Translations under genes and position numbers: made by a program | Assembly (NCBI GenBank): GCA_026705025.1 | Contig: JAPPBN010000032.1 | Location: 1 to 64,000 of the forward strand | Direction of reading: 5' to 3' | DNA from: Bin125 sp026705025 | GTDB taxonomy: Bacteria; Chloroflexota; Dehalococcoidia; Bin125 | DNA: 64,000 bases | Shown: piece by piece, positions 7,507 through 16,137 of the stretch | Layout: the number at the start of each line of letters is the position of its first letter | Numbering within the stretch: the stretch's first letter is position 1 | The notes under the pieces: model-generated | The model's database searches: none | What the model saw: only the letters and a program-made list of their open reading frames with translations | What the model was told of the DNA's origin: nothing

Positions 7507-8052
7507 ATGACGCATTGGTCACAGCCATCTGAGCAGCAAGAACTGAGAGAACAGGCGCGGGAATCGAGGCCGAACGAAGCCCTCGACCGACGCTGGTTCG
7601 CCGTGGCATTCGCCGTTGGTGTGCTGTTGGTCGGCGTCCTCGGGTTCGCCACGGATCTGTTTGACAGCGGACCGAGCGACGGGGATGTGAGCAGCGCGTA
7701 CCGGGATGGTTTCGACAAAGGCGTCGCTGCCGCCGAGGCGTACTGGGAGGATGAGCTGACCGAACGGTGGTGGGAGGGGTACAAACTCGGCCAGGTTTCG
7801 GAGACGAGCATGGCGCCAATCATCGTTCAGGCCGTGCGCGATGGATTCAGCTGGGAGAGCGGATACGAGGCGGGGCTGGAATCGGATGACATTGACATTG
7901 ATCGCAGCTACCGCGACGGCTGGATGAACGGGTATCGCAACGGGTGGGCCCGAGTGACCGGAGAAGCAGCGGGCGCCCGATTCGTTCCACACCCACCTGG
8001 TCCCGGATACGCGAGCCGCGTGCGTTGGCTCGACGGAGGAGCTGATCCTTGA
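7507..8052 (+). CDS. Membrane-anchored hypothetical protein with YRDG-type repeats (paralogue of next gene)
   Basis: A 181-residue protein with one transmembrane segment near residues 30-50 (WFAVAFAVGVLLVGVLGF) and a hydrophilic tail. The tail repeats aromatic-Arg/Lys-x-Gly units: YRDGFDKG, WWEGYKLG, WESGYEAGL, YRDGWMNGYRNGW. The stretch after the membrane segment (DSGPSDGDVSSAYRDGFDKG) is echoed in the next gene (DRGPTELDVSEARERGRDEG), so the two are probably diverged tandem duplicates. The stop overlaps the TTG start of the next gene by 3 bases (TTGA), indicating coupled translation. No family recognised. Confidence 0.65.
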   Translation: MTHWSQPSEQQELREQARESRPNEALDRRWFAVAFAVGVLLVGVLGFATDLFDSGPSDGDVSSAYRDGFDKGVAAAEAYWEDELTERWWEGYKLGQVSETSMAPIIVQAVRDGFSWESGYEAGLESDDIDIDRSYRDGWMNGYRNGWARVTGEAAGARFVPHPPGPGYASRVRWLDGGADP

Positions 8053-8492
8053 AACGCAGGTTCACACTCACACTGGTCCTGTCTTTCGCCGGGGGCGTTC
8101 TGCTGACCGCCGGAATCGGCGGCGGGCTGGGCGTGTTCGATCGAGGGCCGACCGAGCTGGACGTCAGCGAGGCTCGCGAGCGAGGCCGCGATGAAGGCAC
8201 AGCCGAAGTCGATCACGGCAAAGATGCGGCAGCGGAAGAACAGCAACGGCTTGGGTTCGAGCGTGGCCGTGAGGCCTCGGAGTGGCTCTCCCTGGACCGT
8301 TTGCCCAATCCCGACGGTTGGTTTGCCGGGGTTGAAGCCGGGCGCCAGCGACTGCGACAGATCGCCGCGGAGGCGTTCGAAGCCGGACTCGAAGACGGCG
8401 AACGGCTGGGTCGGGAGGAAGCGCTGATGTTCCTGCGAACGCAGGAGGTGGAGGAACTCCTCGAGGACGAGGAGTCGATGGGTAGCCCGTAG
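8049..8492 (+). CDS. Membrane-anchored hypothetical protein (paralogue of previous gene)
   Basis: A 147-residue protein starting at TTG within the overlap TTGA with the previous gene. A hydrophobic N-terminus (LTLVLSFAGGVLLTAGIGGG) could be an anchor or an uncleaved signal. The rest is charged, acidic and probably helical, with Gly-containing units such as ERGRDEG, FERGREASEW, AGVEAGRQR and EDGERLGREE. It converges with the nitroreductase gene, whose stop lies 2 bp away. Function unknown. Confidence 0.65.
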   Translation: MKRRFTLTLVLSFAGGVLLTAGIGGGLGVFDRGPTELDVSEARERGRDEGTAEVDHGKDAAAEEQQRLGFERGREASEWLSLDRLPNPDGWFAGVEAGRQRLRQIAAEAFEAGLEDGERLGREEALMFLRTQEVEELLEDEESMGSP

Positions 8493-8494
8493 CC

Positions 8495-9160
8495 TTATCC
8501 GTCGGGCGTGCGTTGGCCCCAGCGGTTCCAGTGGATAATCTCGTCGAGCGGCACTCGGGGAGCCGGCTTGAACGTATCTCCGCTGAAGTAGGCCATCGGC
8601 AACAGCACGGCCTGGGTGACATCGGCGGGGATGCCGAGCAGGTCCCGTGAGAGCGACTCATCACGCAGGTGCAGCGTCGTCCAGGCCATGCCGATTCCGC
8701 GTGATCGCGCGGCCAGCATGAACGACCAGGCGCCGGGGATGATCGAGCCATAGGTCGCGGCCTGCGCCATCTGACCGGCGTCTTCAACGCGGCCCGTGAT
8801 ACACGCGATCAACAGCGCCGGGCAACGGTGCATTTCGCTCGCAAGGTAGGTGGCCGATCTTGTCACACCCGGTTCCGCTGCTGATCGCGAGTCGCCTTCC
8901 GGCCAGCGCGGACCCTCATCGGCTCGAGCTTGCGTGAGCTCCTCAAAGCTGTCGCGGTAGATCTTCGCGATTCCGGCAATCTTGTCCGGATCGGTGACGA
9001 CCATCCACTGCCATTGCTGCGAGTTGGAGGCAGTCGGGGCCTGCAGCGCGATCTCCAGGCATTCGCGGATCACCTCAGGTTCAATCGGCCGATCGAAGTC
9101 GAGTCGCAATCGGACGGAGCGTGTCGTTGTGAGGATGTAGTCGGATTCATAGCGACTCAT
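8495..9160 (-). CDS. Nitroreductase family protein (FMN oxidoreductase)
   Basis: A 221-residue nitroreductase-fold protein. The N-terminal TTRSVRLRLDFDRPI and the segment ALQAPTASNSQQWQWMVVTD match the FMN-binding start of the family, and the C-terminal GIPADVTQAVLLPMAYFSGDTFKPAPR is the usual closing region that contacts flavin. Such enzymes reduce nitro groups, quinones or related acceptors with NAD(P)H; the actual substrate is unknown. It lies just downstream of the FabD-like gene on the same strand with a 33-bp gap. Confidence 0.85.
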   Translation of the reverse strand: MSRYESDYILTTTRSVRLRLDFDRPIEPEVIRECLEIALQAPTASNSQQWQWMVVTDPDKIAGIAKIYRDSFEELTQARADEGPRWPEGDSRSAAEPGVTRSATYLASEMHRCPALLIACITGRVEDAGQMAQAATYGSIIPGAWSFMLAARSRGIGMAWTTLHLRDESLSRDLLGIPADVTQAVLLPMAYFSGDTFKPAPRVPLDEIIHWNRWGQRTPDG

Positions 9161-9193
9161 CGTGTTCGTCCTTCCCCGTGGTTCTCTGGCCGC

Positions 9194-10126
9194 TCAGGAT
9201 CTGAGCTGGCTGGTCCGCTGAATCTGTATTCGGTCAGGCAATTCTTTGCCGTAGCGGCGGACCAGTCCTGCCATCACGTTGCCCGGTCCCAGAGTGAGAA
9301 AGCGCCTGACGCCTGCCCCATAGAGCGTCCTGAGGACCGATTGCCACTCCACCGGGCGGACGTACTGGGATCGGAGCTCGTCCCGTAGCTGCTCAGGCGA
9401 CTCGATGGTCTGCCCCATGTGGTTGCCAACGATCGGCGTGAAGTCCTCGGCAATCTCCAGCGTGTCGATGAATCGGCGGTTGAGAGCGTCGGATTGCTCG
9501 AATGAGGATGTGTGAAAGGCACCCGCGACACGCAGTTCGACGGGCTGGCCGCCATGCTCGGGAGCAACCCGGATTGCGCGGGCCAGCGATTCGTGCGTGC
9601 CGCCGATCACGGTTTGGTCCGGAGCGTTGTGATTGGCCAGCGACGCGCCGGACTGGTCGGCGATCGCCTCGGCCGTCGCGCGCCCGGCCCCAACCAGGGC
9701 CAACAGGCCACCGGGACGCTCCAGGCAGTCCTGATCCATGGTCTTCCCGCACTGCCAGGCAAAGCGCAATGCCGACTCGAGGCTGATGGCGCCGGAGAGC
9801 GCCATGGCCGAATTGATGCCGCTGGAGTGTCCGGTCACGTAGCTGAGCGGGCCGACCCTGGGCGCGACCGCTGCATGTTCGGCGACCGCCCAGGCAACCA
9901 GGAAGGGTTGCAGCAGCGAAGGACGGCGCAGCCTTGCTTCATCGGCCTGTTCGGCGCTCAGCCCAAGCCGCCAGAGATCGCAATCCGCGATTTCGGAAGC
10001 GAGTCGAAAGGCCTGCTGGCCCGCGGCTGGGAGTTGGTCGAACGATTCGGCGAGATCGGTCACGCCGCCGGCGCGCTGTGCGCCCTGTCCCGGACAAATC
10101 AGGACGGTCGAGAGATTCTGATTCAC
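9194..10126 (-). CDS. FabD-like malonyl-CoA:ACP acyltransferase family protein
   Basis: A 310-residue acyltransferase-fold protein. Near the N-terminus is LICPGQGAQRAGG, the nucleophile elbow is TGHSSG (Ser101), the motif NHNAPDQTVIGG follows, and the catalytic His is His205 in AGAFHTSSF. The C-terminal FLTLGPGNVMAGLVRRY matches the FabD ending. Canonical FabD loads malonyl onto ACP for fatty-acid synthesis. No other fab genes are adjacent, and the usual Arg that binds the malonyl carboxylate (after QCG.TMQ in FabD) is not obvious in AWQCGKTMDQD, so another acyl-CoA is possible. Confidence 0.75.
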   Translation of the reverse strand: MNQNLSTVLICPGQGAQRAGGVTDLAESFDQLPAAGQQAFRLASEIADCDLWRLGLSAEQADEARLRRPSLLQPFLVAWAVAEHAAVAPRVGPLSYVTGHSSGINSAMALSGAISLESALRFAWQCGKTMDQDCLERPGGLLALVGAGRATAEAIADQSGASLANHNAPDQTVIGGTHESLARAIRVAPEHGGQPVELRVAGAFHTSSFEQSDALNRRFIDTLEIAEDFTPIVGNHMGQTIESPEQLRDELRSQYVRPVEWQSVLRTLYGAGVRRFLTLGPGNVMAGLVRRYGKELPDRIQIQRTSQLRS

Positions 10127-10219
10127 TGATTCAGCGTACGGTCGATCGGCAACAGGATTCCCACGGGATCGTCCGACCGAGCTCGGCGATCGAGGCCGCG
10201 GAGCGTACCTGAGTCAGAC

Positions 10220-10609
10220 CTACTTGTGGTGATCCGGTCCCATGTCGGTTAGCTCGATGATGTTGCCGTCCGGATCCTTGCAGAATGCCGCCCAGATGCC
10301 GTCGTTATCGCGCTGGTTCGGCTCGACCATCACGTTGACGCCGTCCGCGCGAAGTCGCTCAACCTCGGAATGGAAATCGTCCGTGGGGATATACAGGGCG
10401 AAGTGCGGCCCAATGCCCTCGACGGACTGGTCCATTTCGCGCTGCATCAGATGCAACTGCAGCGACCCAACCTCGTACCAGGCGCCGGGGAATCCGAAGT
10501 CCGGCCGATCGATCTCTCCAAGTCCGAGCTGTTCTCCGTAGAAGTGCTTTGACTCTTCGACATCGGCGACGCAGATTGCGACGTGGCTGTATCCGGCAAC
10601 GGCTGGCAT
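10220..10609 (-). CDS. VOC/glyoxalase-fold metalloprotein
   Basis: A 129-residue protein made of two beta-alpha-beta-beta-beta units. The likely metal ligands are His9 (YSHVAI), His53 (LQLHL), His69 (GPHFALY) and Glu119 (GNIIELTD), in the positions used by glyoxalase I and related enzymes. The family includes glyoxalases, extradiol dioxygenases, epimerases and resistance proteins, so the reaction is not determined. It is divergent from the S41 protease at 10736, with a 126-bp AT-richer gap that probably holds both promoters. Confidence 0.8.
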   Translation of the reverse strand: MPAVAGYSHVAICVADVEESKHFYGEQLGLGEIDRPDFGFPGAWYEVGSLQLHLMQREMDQSVEGIGPHFALYIPTDDFHSEVERLRADGVNVMVEPNQRDNDGIWAAFCKDPDGNIIELTDMGPDHHK

Positions 10610-10735
10610 GTTGGCCCCCTTGGTTGTCCCGGAACCCCTTGTACCGGGCTGTTCCTTGTAATTTGAGTGCGATGATACAGATCATGGACGCCACTGGCAG
10701 GCTGCGGTGACGTCGGCGGAGAGAGGGCGGGGCTG

Positions 10736-12253
10736 ATGTCGGAACTTCGATGGGAGCCGCCGGCCGGCGGTTCTGGAGACGAATCGGGTCGTCGTGCGGT
10801 GACGCCTGAGCGATTGAACGACTCCGGCGGTCCCAGCCGCTGGTCGATCACGCTGCTGGTCTTTGTGATGATCGGCGCGGCGTTCGCGCTCGGCATTGGC
10901 GTGATGCGTGTGATCGACGCCAGCGACGACTATGGACGGGTCCTCCGCAGCAGCGGCCGCGACGGCGCCGCTCCGGCAGCGGTCCCGGCTGCCGTTCAGC
11001 CCTCGGATGACGATGCGCAAGAAGCTACGGCTGACACCCCAGGCCGGGCCTCACGATTCGCGATCCTGGACGAGATTGTCGAGGTACTGGACAAGGACTT
11101 CGTCGATCCATCGAAGTTCAATTCGCTCGACACTCGCGAAGCAGCCATTAACGGCATCATTGACGCGCTCGACGATCCGCACACGGTGTTCATCGATGCC
11201 GAGCGGTATCGCATGGCCAGCGAGGATATCGGCGGTTCGTTCGAGGGCATCGGGGCCACTGTCAACCAGGTGGACGGGGCGATCGTGATCGTTCGTCCGT
11301 TCCGCAACTCCCCGGCGATGCAGGCAGGAATCCGCCCTGGCGATGTGATTCTCGAAGTCGATGGCGAATCTACCGAGGGCTGGAGCCTCGAACAGGCCGT
11401 TGCCGTCATTCGCGGACCGAAGGGCACCGATGTCGCCCTGCTCGTGCGGCACACAGACGGTGAAGAAGAACTGATCGTGGTCACCCGCGACCGGATCGTG
11501 GTTCCCAGCGTTGAGTCGCTGCCGATCACCGACCGGTCCGGCAATCCGGTCGCCGACATCGGCTACATCCTGATCACTCAGTTCACGGAGGACACTCGGG
11601 GCGAGTTGCTGGAGTTGCTCGAGAGCGCCCGCAATGCCGGTCTGAGTCAGTTGATCATCGACGTGCGAGGCAATCCTGGCGGGCTGCTCGACGCAACCGT
11701 TGAGACGACCGGGGAGTTCATGGATGAGGGAGTGGTGCTGCGCCAGATTGACCGCGAAGGTAATGAACGCGTCTTTAGCGACGAGCCCGGCGGGGCCGGA
11801 GTCGGCCTGGAGCTGGTTGTCCTAATCAACGAGCACAGCGCCTCGGGCTCCGAGGTGATGGCTGCGGCGCTGCGGGATCACGGCCGCGCGGTCCTGATCG
11901 GTACGACGACCACCGGGAAGGGCACGGTCAACGTGCCGCGCCGGCTGTCGGACGGCAGCGTGCTGTATGTCAGCATCGCTCGCTATCTCACGCCCGAGAA
12001 CGCGCCCGTCGAAGGGGTCGGGATTGCTCCCGACATCGAAATCGCCATTCCCGACACCGGGTTCGAGGCCGGTCAGGACATCCAGCTCTTCGTGGCGATC
12101 GATTACCTGCGCGGCGAGTACCAGCCCGGCAGCGTCGATAGCGGGTCTACCGAGAGTGAGCCCCAGAACGTTGAGCAAGAGGAAGCACCTGCAGAGCAGC
12201 AGGATTCCCAATCAGAGGGATCGGCAGAGCCGCAGAGTGATTCTGAGGAGTAA
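10736..12253 (+). CDS. S41 family C-terminal processing peptidase
   Basis: A 505-residue membrane-anchored serine protease. The order is a short cytoplasmic N-terminus, one transmembrane segment near residues 37-55, a helical region, a PDZ domain near 165-255 (AGIRPGDVILEVDGES) and the S41 catalytic domain. The Ser-Lys dyad is Ser370 in NEHSASGSEV and Lys395 in TTTGKGTVNV, 25 residues apart as in E. coli Tsp. The Gln/Glu-rich last 45 residues are low-complexity. Such proteases trim or degrade envelope proteins outside the membrane. It is followed after 50 bp by the Sec-rhodanese gene on the same strand. The symbol ctpA would be usual, but paralogues cannot be told apart. Confidence 0.88.
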   Translation: MSELRWEPPAGGSGDESGRRAVTPERLNDSGGPSRWSITLLVFVMIGAAFALGIGVMRVIDASDDYGRVLRSSGRDGAAPAAVPAAVQPSDDDAQEATADTPGRASRFAILDEIVEVLDKDFVDPSKFNSLDTREAAINGIIDALDDPHTVFIDAERYRMASEDIGGSFEGIGATVNQVDGAIVIVRPFRNSPAMQAGIRPGDVILEVDGESTEGWSLEQAVAVIRGPKGTDVALLVRHTDGEEELIVVTRDRIVVPSVESLPITDRSGNPVADIGYILITQFTEDTRGELLELLESARNAGLSQLIIDVRGNPGGLLDATVETTGEFMDEGVVLRQIDREGNERVFSDEPGGAGVGLELVVLINEHSASGSEVMAAALRDHGRAVLIGTTTTGKGTVNVPRRLSDGSVLYVSIARYLTPENAPVEGVGIAPDIEIAIPDTGFEAGQDIQLFVAIDYLRGEYQPGSVDSGSTESEPQNVEQEEAPAEQQDSQSEGSAEPQSDSEE

Positions 12254-12303
12254 CCTACGCCGCGCGGCAACCACGATTGTCGGCCCGGATGCGAAGGGGA
12301 TTG

Positions 12304-13158
12304 ATGATGACTTCGAACGCTGACGGATGGGCCCGTCCGGAGTTGATCTGCGAGACCGACTGGCTGGCCGAGCACATCGACGACCCCGACGTGGTGGTGC
12401 TCGACTGCGACCTCCTCGACGCCTATCTACGCCTGCACATCCCGGGCGCCGTCTGGTCGCTCTCGCGGTACTGGAAGACTGATCCGCGCGACGATTCTCA
12501 GATCTACGGCATGTCGGATCCGGCCCAATGGGCTCAGCTGGTCGGTCGATTGGGTATCACACCGGACACGACAGTCGTGGGGTATGACGGCTCGGGCTCG
12601 CTGTACGCGGCCCGGACCTGGTGGACCTTCGACCGATTCGGCCATTCCAACTTCAAGATCCTGCACGGCGGACTGGACAAGTGGTACGCCGAGGGCCGAC
12701 CGCTCTCGCGCCAGAACCTCCGCCCCCGAGCCGTCGAGTATCCCGTCCCGTCGGCGCCTCATGACGACTCAATCTGCAGGCTCGACGACATTCCCGGGGC
12801 GATCGAGGATGACAACCACGTGTTTTGGGACGTGCGCTCGGACGGGGAGTGGACCGGCGCGAACAAGCGCGGCACTCAACGAGGGGGGCGTATCCCGGGC
12901 GCGGCGCACCTGGAGTGGCTGGAAACGCTCGAGGAGCCGGTGCGGACGCTCAAGCCAGCGGCCGAGCTACGGCAGATGCTGGCCGACCTGGGGATTACTC
13001 CGGAGACGACCGTCACAACCTATTGACAGGGGGGCATCCGTGCGGCGCACGGATACTGGCTCCTGCAGCTGCTCGGTTACAACCAGAGCCGCAACTACGA
13101 CGCGTCCTGGCACGAATACGGCAACGCGCTCGACCATCCGATTGAGACGCCGGACTGA
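12304..13158 (+). CDS. Predicted selenoprotein: two-domain rhodanese (sulfurtransferase) with Sec at the active site
   Basis: The frame from ATG 12304 (SD GAAGGGGA just upstream) gives 284 residues with one in-frame TGA at codon 241 (13024-13026). The first rhodanese domain has Asp where Cys would be (GYDGSGSLYAAR), as in other tandem-domain sulfurtransferases. In the second domain the TGA replaces the catalytic Cys: TPETTVTTY-(TGA)-QGGIRAAHGYWLL, where relatives read TYCQGGIRAAH. The reading continues normally to TGA 13156 (WHEYGNALDHPIETPD). A hairpin follows the TGA at once. The enzyme would carry a persulfide or selenosulfide for sulfur or selenium transfer. A frameshift or stop mutation is unlikely, since the rest is intact. 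Confidence 0.87.
13027..13065 (+). promoter_or_regulatory. Predicted bacterial SECIS hairpin of the rhodanese gene
   Basis: ATCCGTGC (13036-13043) pairs perfectly with GCACGGAT (13047-13054), leaving the loop GGC 17 nt after the TGA. A lower stem, CAGGGG (13027-13032) with CTCCTG (13060-13065), adds six pairs including one G-U. The loop starts with G and the spacing is within the published 16-37 nt range for bacterial SECIS. Confidence 0.78.
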
Positions 13159-13184
13159 CGCGATCGCGTTCTCTGTCGGTCGAA

Positions 13185-14432
13185 TCAGCCCTCGAGCACT
13201 ATTGCCAGCGCGGTTTCGACTTCGTCCAGCGGGGCGAATGCCTCGAAACGGGCGGCAACGACTCCATCGGCGTTGACGACGAATGTCCACTCGCCGGTGT
13301 GCAATCCCCACTCCTCGAGGATCGGCGTCTCGATCGGGTCGGCTCCCAGCTTCACCTCGGCGGGGTTTTCGTAGAGATCGACGTGGACGTAGTTGGCCGC
13401 GTCGCCATAGATGCTTCTGAGCTCGGAGAGGACTTCGGCCTGGGGACCACAGAAGGCGTTGGTACAGAAGCCGGGCGATGCGAAGACGACGACCAGCGGT
13501 TTGCCGGCCTCAACCGCGTCGGCCAGTGAGACCAGGTAGAGGCCCGGATCCGGCTCGTCGCCGGTGGACAGATCTTCGATGTTGGCGACATCGGTGATTG
13601 TGCGGCTTTGCGATGCGGGCGCCGCGTCTCCGACAGAGGGGGCGGCCGTGTCCTCGGGGATATCAATGGCAATGCCGATGTCTTCGAAGCCGTCCTCGGA
13701 GGGGATGTGCAGGATTAAGTTCCAGCGTCCGACGCTCGCGAACTCGACGTAGGTGACGTGGAAGCCCCGGACGCCGTCGGGGAAGCGGGAGAATCGGGCG
13801 ACCACTTCTTCCATCTCGCCGGGAGCGTCATCGGGCAGCACCGTGATTCGCATCGCCGGTGTTTCGACGAGCCCGGCCGGCCCCTCGATCACGAGCGAGA
13901 TCCGGTGCAGGCCCGGCGACAGATCGGGCGTGCCCAGCGCAATCGTGTACTCGTCACCACTCACGTAGACGGGGTAACCCCAGTCGAGGAGCAGTTGCAG
14001 GCGTGGGCTCAGATCGTCGTAGGCGGCGGCCTCGATGATGCCCACCGACATGCCGCCTTCCATACCGCCCATGCCGTCATCCGCCTGCTGCTGCGCCGGC
14101 TCTTCGTCTGCCTGGGCCTCCTCTTCGCTCTCTACGACGGCCTGCGCTTGCGCCTGTTGCTGTTCCTGTTCGACCTGCGCAGCCTGGGCGGCGCCGGCAC
14201 TGCCGCTCGTGGATGAGCCGGAACTGCGAGACGCGGTTGTCGTGCTTCCGCTCGATGTCGAGTCGGCTGCCGACTCGGCTTGCTGCTGCTCTTGCTGAGC
14301 AACCTGTTGCTGTTCATCGTCCGACGTGGTCGCACAGGCGGACAGCAGTAGCGCCGAGGCCGCAACGGCTACCAACAAGCGCCATCGCTGGCCCGCGAGA
14401 CACCAGCCCAGGTGGTTCAGTCGGTTGTGCAT
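13185..14432 (-). CDS. Lipoprotein with thioredoxin-like C-terminal domain (C-x4-C)
   Basis: A 415-residue secreted lipoprotein. The N-terminus RWRLLVAVAASALLLSACA is a signal peptide with lipobox Cys near residue 33. A Gln/Ser/Glu-rich spacer runs to about residue 130. A beta-rich domain follows (YPVYVSGDEYTIALGTPDLS, GLHRISLVIEG). The last 130 residues look thioredoxin-like: LVVVFASPGFCTNAFCGPQA has a C-x4-C pair, then YVHVDLYENP and GEWTFVVNADGVVAARFEAF. It probably acts in extracytoplasmic thiol redox or copper/redox sensing. It converges with the Sec-rhodanese and sits downstream of a second redox lipoprotein on its strand. Confidence 0.75.
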   Translation of the reverse strand: MHNRLNHLGWCLAGQRWRLLVAVAASALLLSACATTSDDEQQQVAQQEQQQAESAADSTSSGSTTTASRSSGSSTSGSAGAAQAAQVEQEQQQAQAQAVVESEEEAQADEEPAQQQADDGMGGMEGGMSVGIIEAAAYDDLSPRLQLLLDWGYPVYVSGDEYTIALGTPDLSPGLHRISLVIEGPAGLVETPAMRITVLPDDAPGEMEEVVARFSRFPDGVRGFHVTYVEFASVGRWNLILHIPSEDGFEDIGIAIDIPEDTAAPSVGDAAPASQSRTITDVANIEDLSTGDEPDPGLYLVSLADAVEAGKPLVVVFASPGFCTNAFCGPQAEVLSELRSIYGDAANYVHVDLYENPAEVKLGADPIETPILEEWGLHTGEWTFVVNADGVVAARFEAFAPLDEVETALAIVLEG

Positions 14433-14477
14433 GATTTCTCCAGCTCGATCAGTGGTGATGCGTTGCGTCCGGCACTG

Positions 14478-16103
14478 CTACTCGCCGCCGACGTAGGAAC
14501 CGAAGGTGAACGCGAAGAGGCGGAACTGGTCCGAGTCGGAGCTCAGCTTGAGCTCGTGCTGCGACCACTCTGGCAGGAAGAGCAGTCGGTAGAGATCGTT
14601 CTCGGTTACGCGAATGAACGAGCGGCCCTGATCATCCCACTGGATATGCGCGCCCGCCTCGTTGGGGAACAGCCAACGTCCATCGATCTCGACGAAGACG
14701 TCGTAGGGCTGACCGTTGTCGGCGGCGGTGAGCACCAGGTTGACCGTGCGTCCGCGGATGATCAGCGCGACGTAGTCCTCGAGATCATCCGTCTGTCTTG
14801 CGTGAACGATCGACTCCTCTTCAATCTGCCAGAGACCTTCGAGGTACCAGCGATTGTGCTCGCGTTGCGAGCTCGCGACGTCGACGAACTGAGTGACCGC
14901 GCCGAGTGATGAGAGATAGTATGCATCCTGACCGGCGTAGGGCCGACCCGAGTTGCGCCTCCAGCCCATGTACAGCTCCCGCGTCTGCCCGGTTGGCTGT
15001 CCCCGACGGCTGGGCGCCTCGATCTCGACCCCGATCGGGACATTGGACAGATCCCTGCCACCCGCCTCCAACGCCTGGCGGATGGCGATCTCGGTCTCGT
15101 GGTAATCGCCTTCACCGATGTGGTTGTAGAGGACGCCCATCGGCGATCCGTCGGGCGTCGGGCCGATGAGATATTTGCGCGGCCAGAAGCGGCGGGCGCC
15201 CTGGAAGGTGCGGAAGCTGACGTGGTCGTTATCGATCGCCACGAGATATTCGATGTCGTATTCATCGATCGCGCCCTGTACGTTTCCGAGCCGCTCTTCA
15301 AACGCGAACTCCGGAGAGTGAATGCCGATGATCACGAGCCCGTGATTGCGGTACTTCTCGTCCCAGGCGGTCAGGAATGGCAGCGTGCGAACGCAGTTGA
15401 TACAGGTGTAGGTCCAGAAATCGACCAGGACGATGTTGCCTTTGGCCAGTTCGAGGGCGACCGAGGTCTCCTCACCGTTGAGCCAGGCATTGATGCCGAC
15501 GACATCGGTGACGGTCGCGTTGGCGCTGATCTCTTCTGCGCGCAGACGCAGGCGTTCGGCTTCGGCGGGGTCGAGCTGCTCTTGTTCTTGCTGTTCCTGT
15601 TGCTCGGCCGCGTCGGCTTGCTCCTGCTCCGGCGTCATCTCCTCCTGCTGGGCGTCCGATTGCTGCGGCTGCGACTGCTCAACCTGTGCCTCGTCGGAAT
15701 CGGCGTCGTCAGCCTGTTGCTGGGCTGACTGTTGCGCCTGTTGCTGTTCGGCTTGTTCGGCGGCGTTCGGTTCCGTTCGGTCCTGTTGGGCCTGTTCGCT
15801 CGACTGTGACTGTTCGGATTGTTCGGATTGTTCGGTGGCGTTCGACGCCGTTCGGTCCTGTTCGGCTTGTTCGGTCGACTGAGGTTGTTCGGATTGTTCG
15901 GCAGCGTCCGATGCCGTTCGGTCCTGTTCGGCCTGTTCGGTCGACCGGCGCTGTTCGGGTTGTTCGGTGGCGTTCGATTCCGTTCGGCTCTGTTCGGCCT
16001 GCTGAGGAGACGTCTGTTCGCCGTCCGAGGAACAGGCGGCGATGATTGCAATGATCGCCGCGAGCGCGAGAATGCCGATGGGGGCGAGGCGTAGCTGTTT
16101 CAT
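14478..16103 (-). CDS. TlpA/DipZ-like thioredoxin lipoprotein with a long repetitive Gln/Glu linker
   Basis: A 541-residue lipoprotein. The signal peptide ends at a lipobox Cys near residue 24 (LAAIIAIIAACSSDGEQ). Residues 30 to about 180 are Gln/Glu/Thr-rich, with a repeating unit like STEQAEQDRTASNATEQSEQ encoded by a 66-bp repeat. Then comes a TlpA-type redoxin domain with WTYTCINCVRTLPFL (C-x2-C) and a C-terminal beta-rich domain (VNLVLTAADNGQPYDVFVEI), as in the C-terminal half of DipZ-like proteins. There is no CcdA-like membrane domain. It probably exchanges thiols outside the membrane. It is upstream of the C-x4-C lipoprotein on the same strand. Confidence 0.82.
   Translation of the reverse strand: MKQLRLAPIGILALAAIIAIIAACSSDGEQTSPQQAEQSRTESNATEQPEQRRSTEQAEQDRTASDAAEQSEQPQSTEQAEQDRTASNATEQSEQSEQSQSSEQAQQDRTEPNAAEQAEQQQAQQSAQQQADDADSDEAQVEQSQPQQSDAQQEEMTPEQEQADAAEQQEQQEQEQLDPAEAERLRLRAEEISANATVTDVVGINAWLNGEETSVALELAKGNIVLVDFWTYTCINCVRTLPFLTAWDEKYRNHGLVIIGIHSPEFAFEERLGNVQGAIDEYDIEYLVAIDNDHVSFRTFQGARRFWPRKYLIGPTPDGSPMGVLYNHIGEGDYHETEIAIRQALEAGGRDLSNVPIGVEIEAPSRRGQPTGQTRELYMGWRRNSGRPYAGQDAYYLSSLGAVTQFVDVASSQREHNRWYLEGLWQIEEESIVHARQTDDLEDYVALIIRGRTVNLVLTAADNGQPYDVFVEIDGRWLFPNEAGAHIQWDDQGRSFIRVTENDLYRLLFLPEWSQHELKLSSDSDQFRLFAFTFGSYVGGE
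15756..16028. repeat. Coding 66-bp tandem repeats in the DipZ-like lipoprotein linker
   Basis: Units starting TTCGGTGGCG or TTCGGCAGCG begin at 15756, 15831, 15897 and 15963, with spacings of 75, 66 and 66 bp. Within each unit the shorter motif GTTCGG recurs many times. All copies stay in frame, so copy-number change would alter only the linker length. Confidence 0.8.
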
Positions 16104-16137
16104 ATCGCCGAGCGTACAACGCGGTTTGGCCGAGAGA

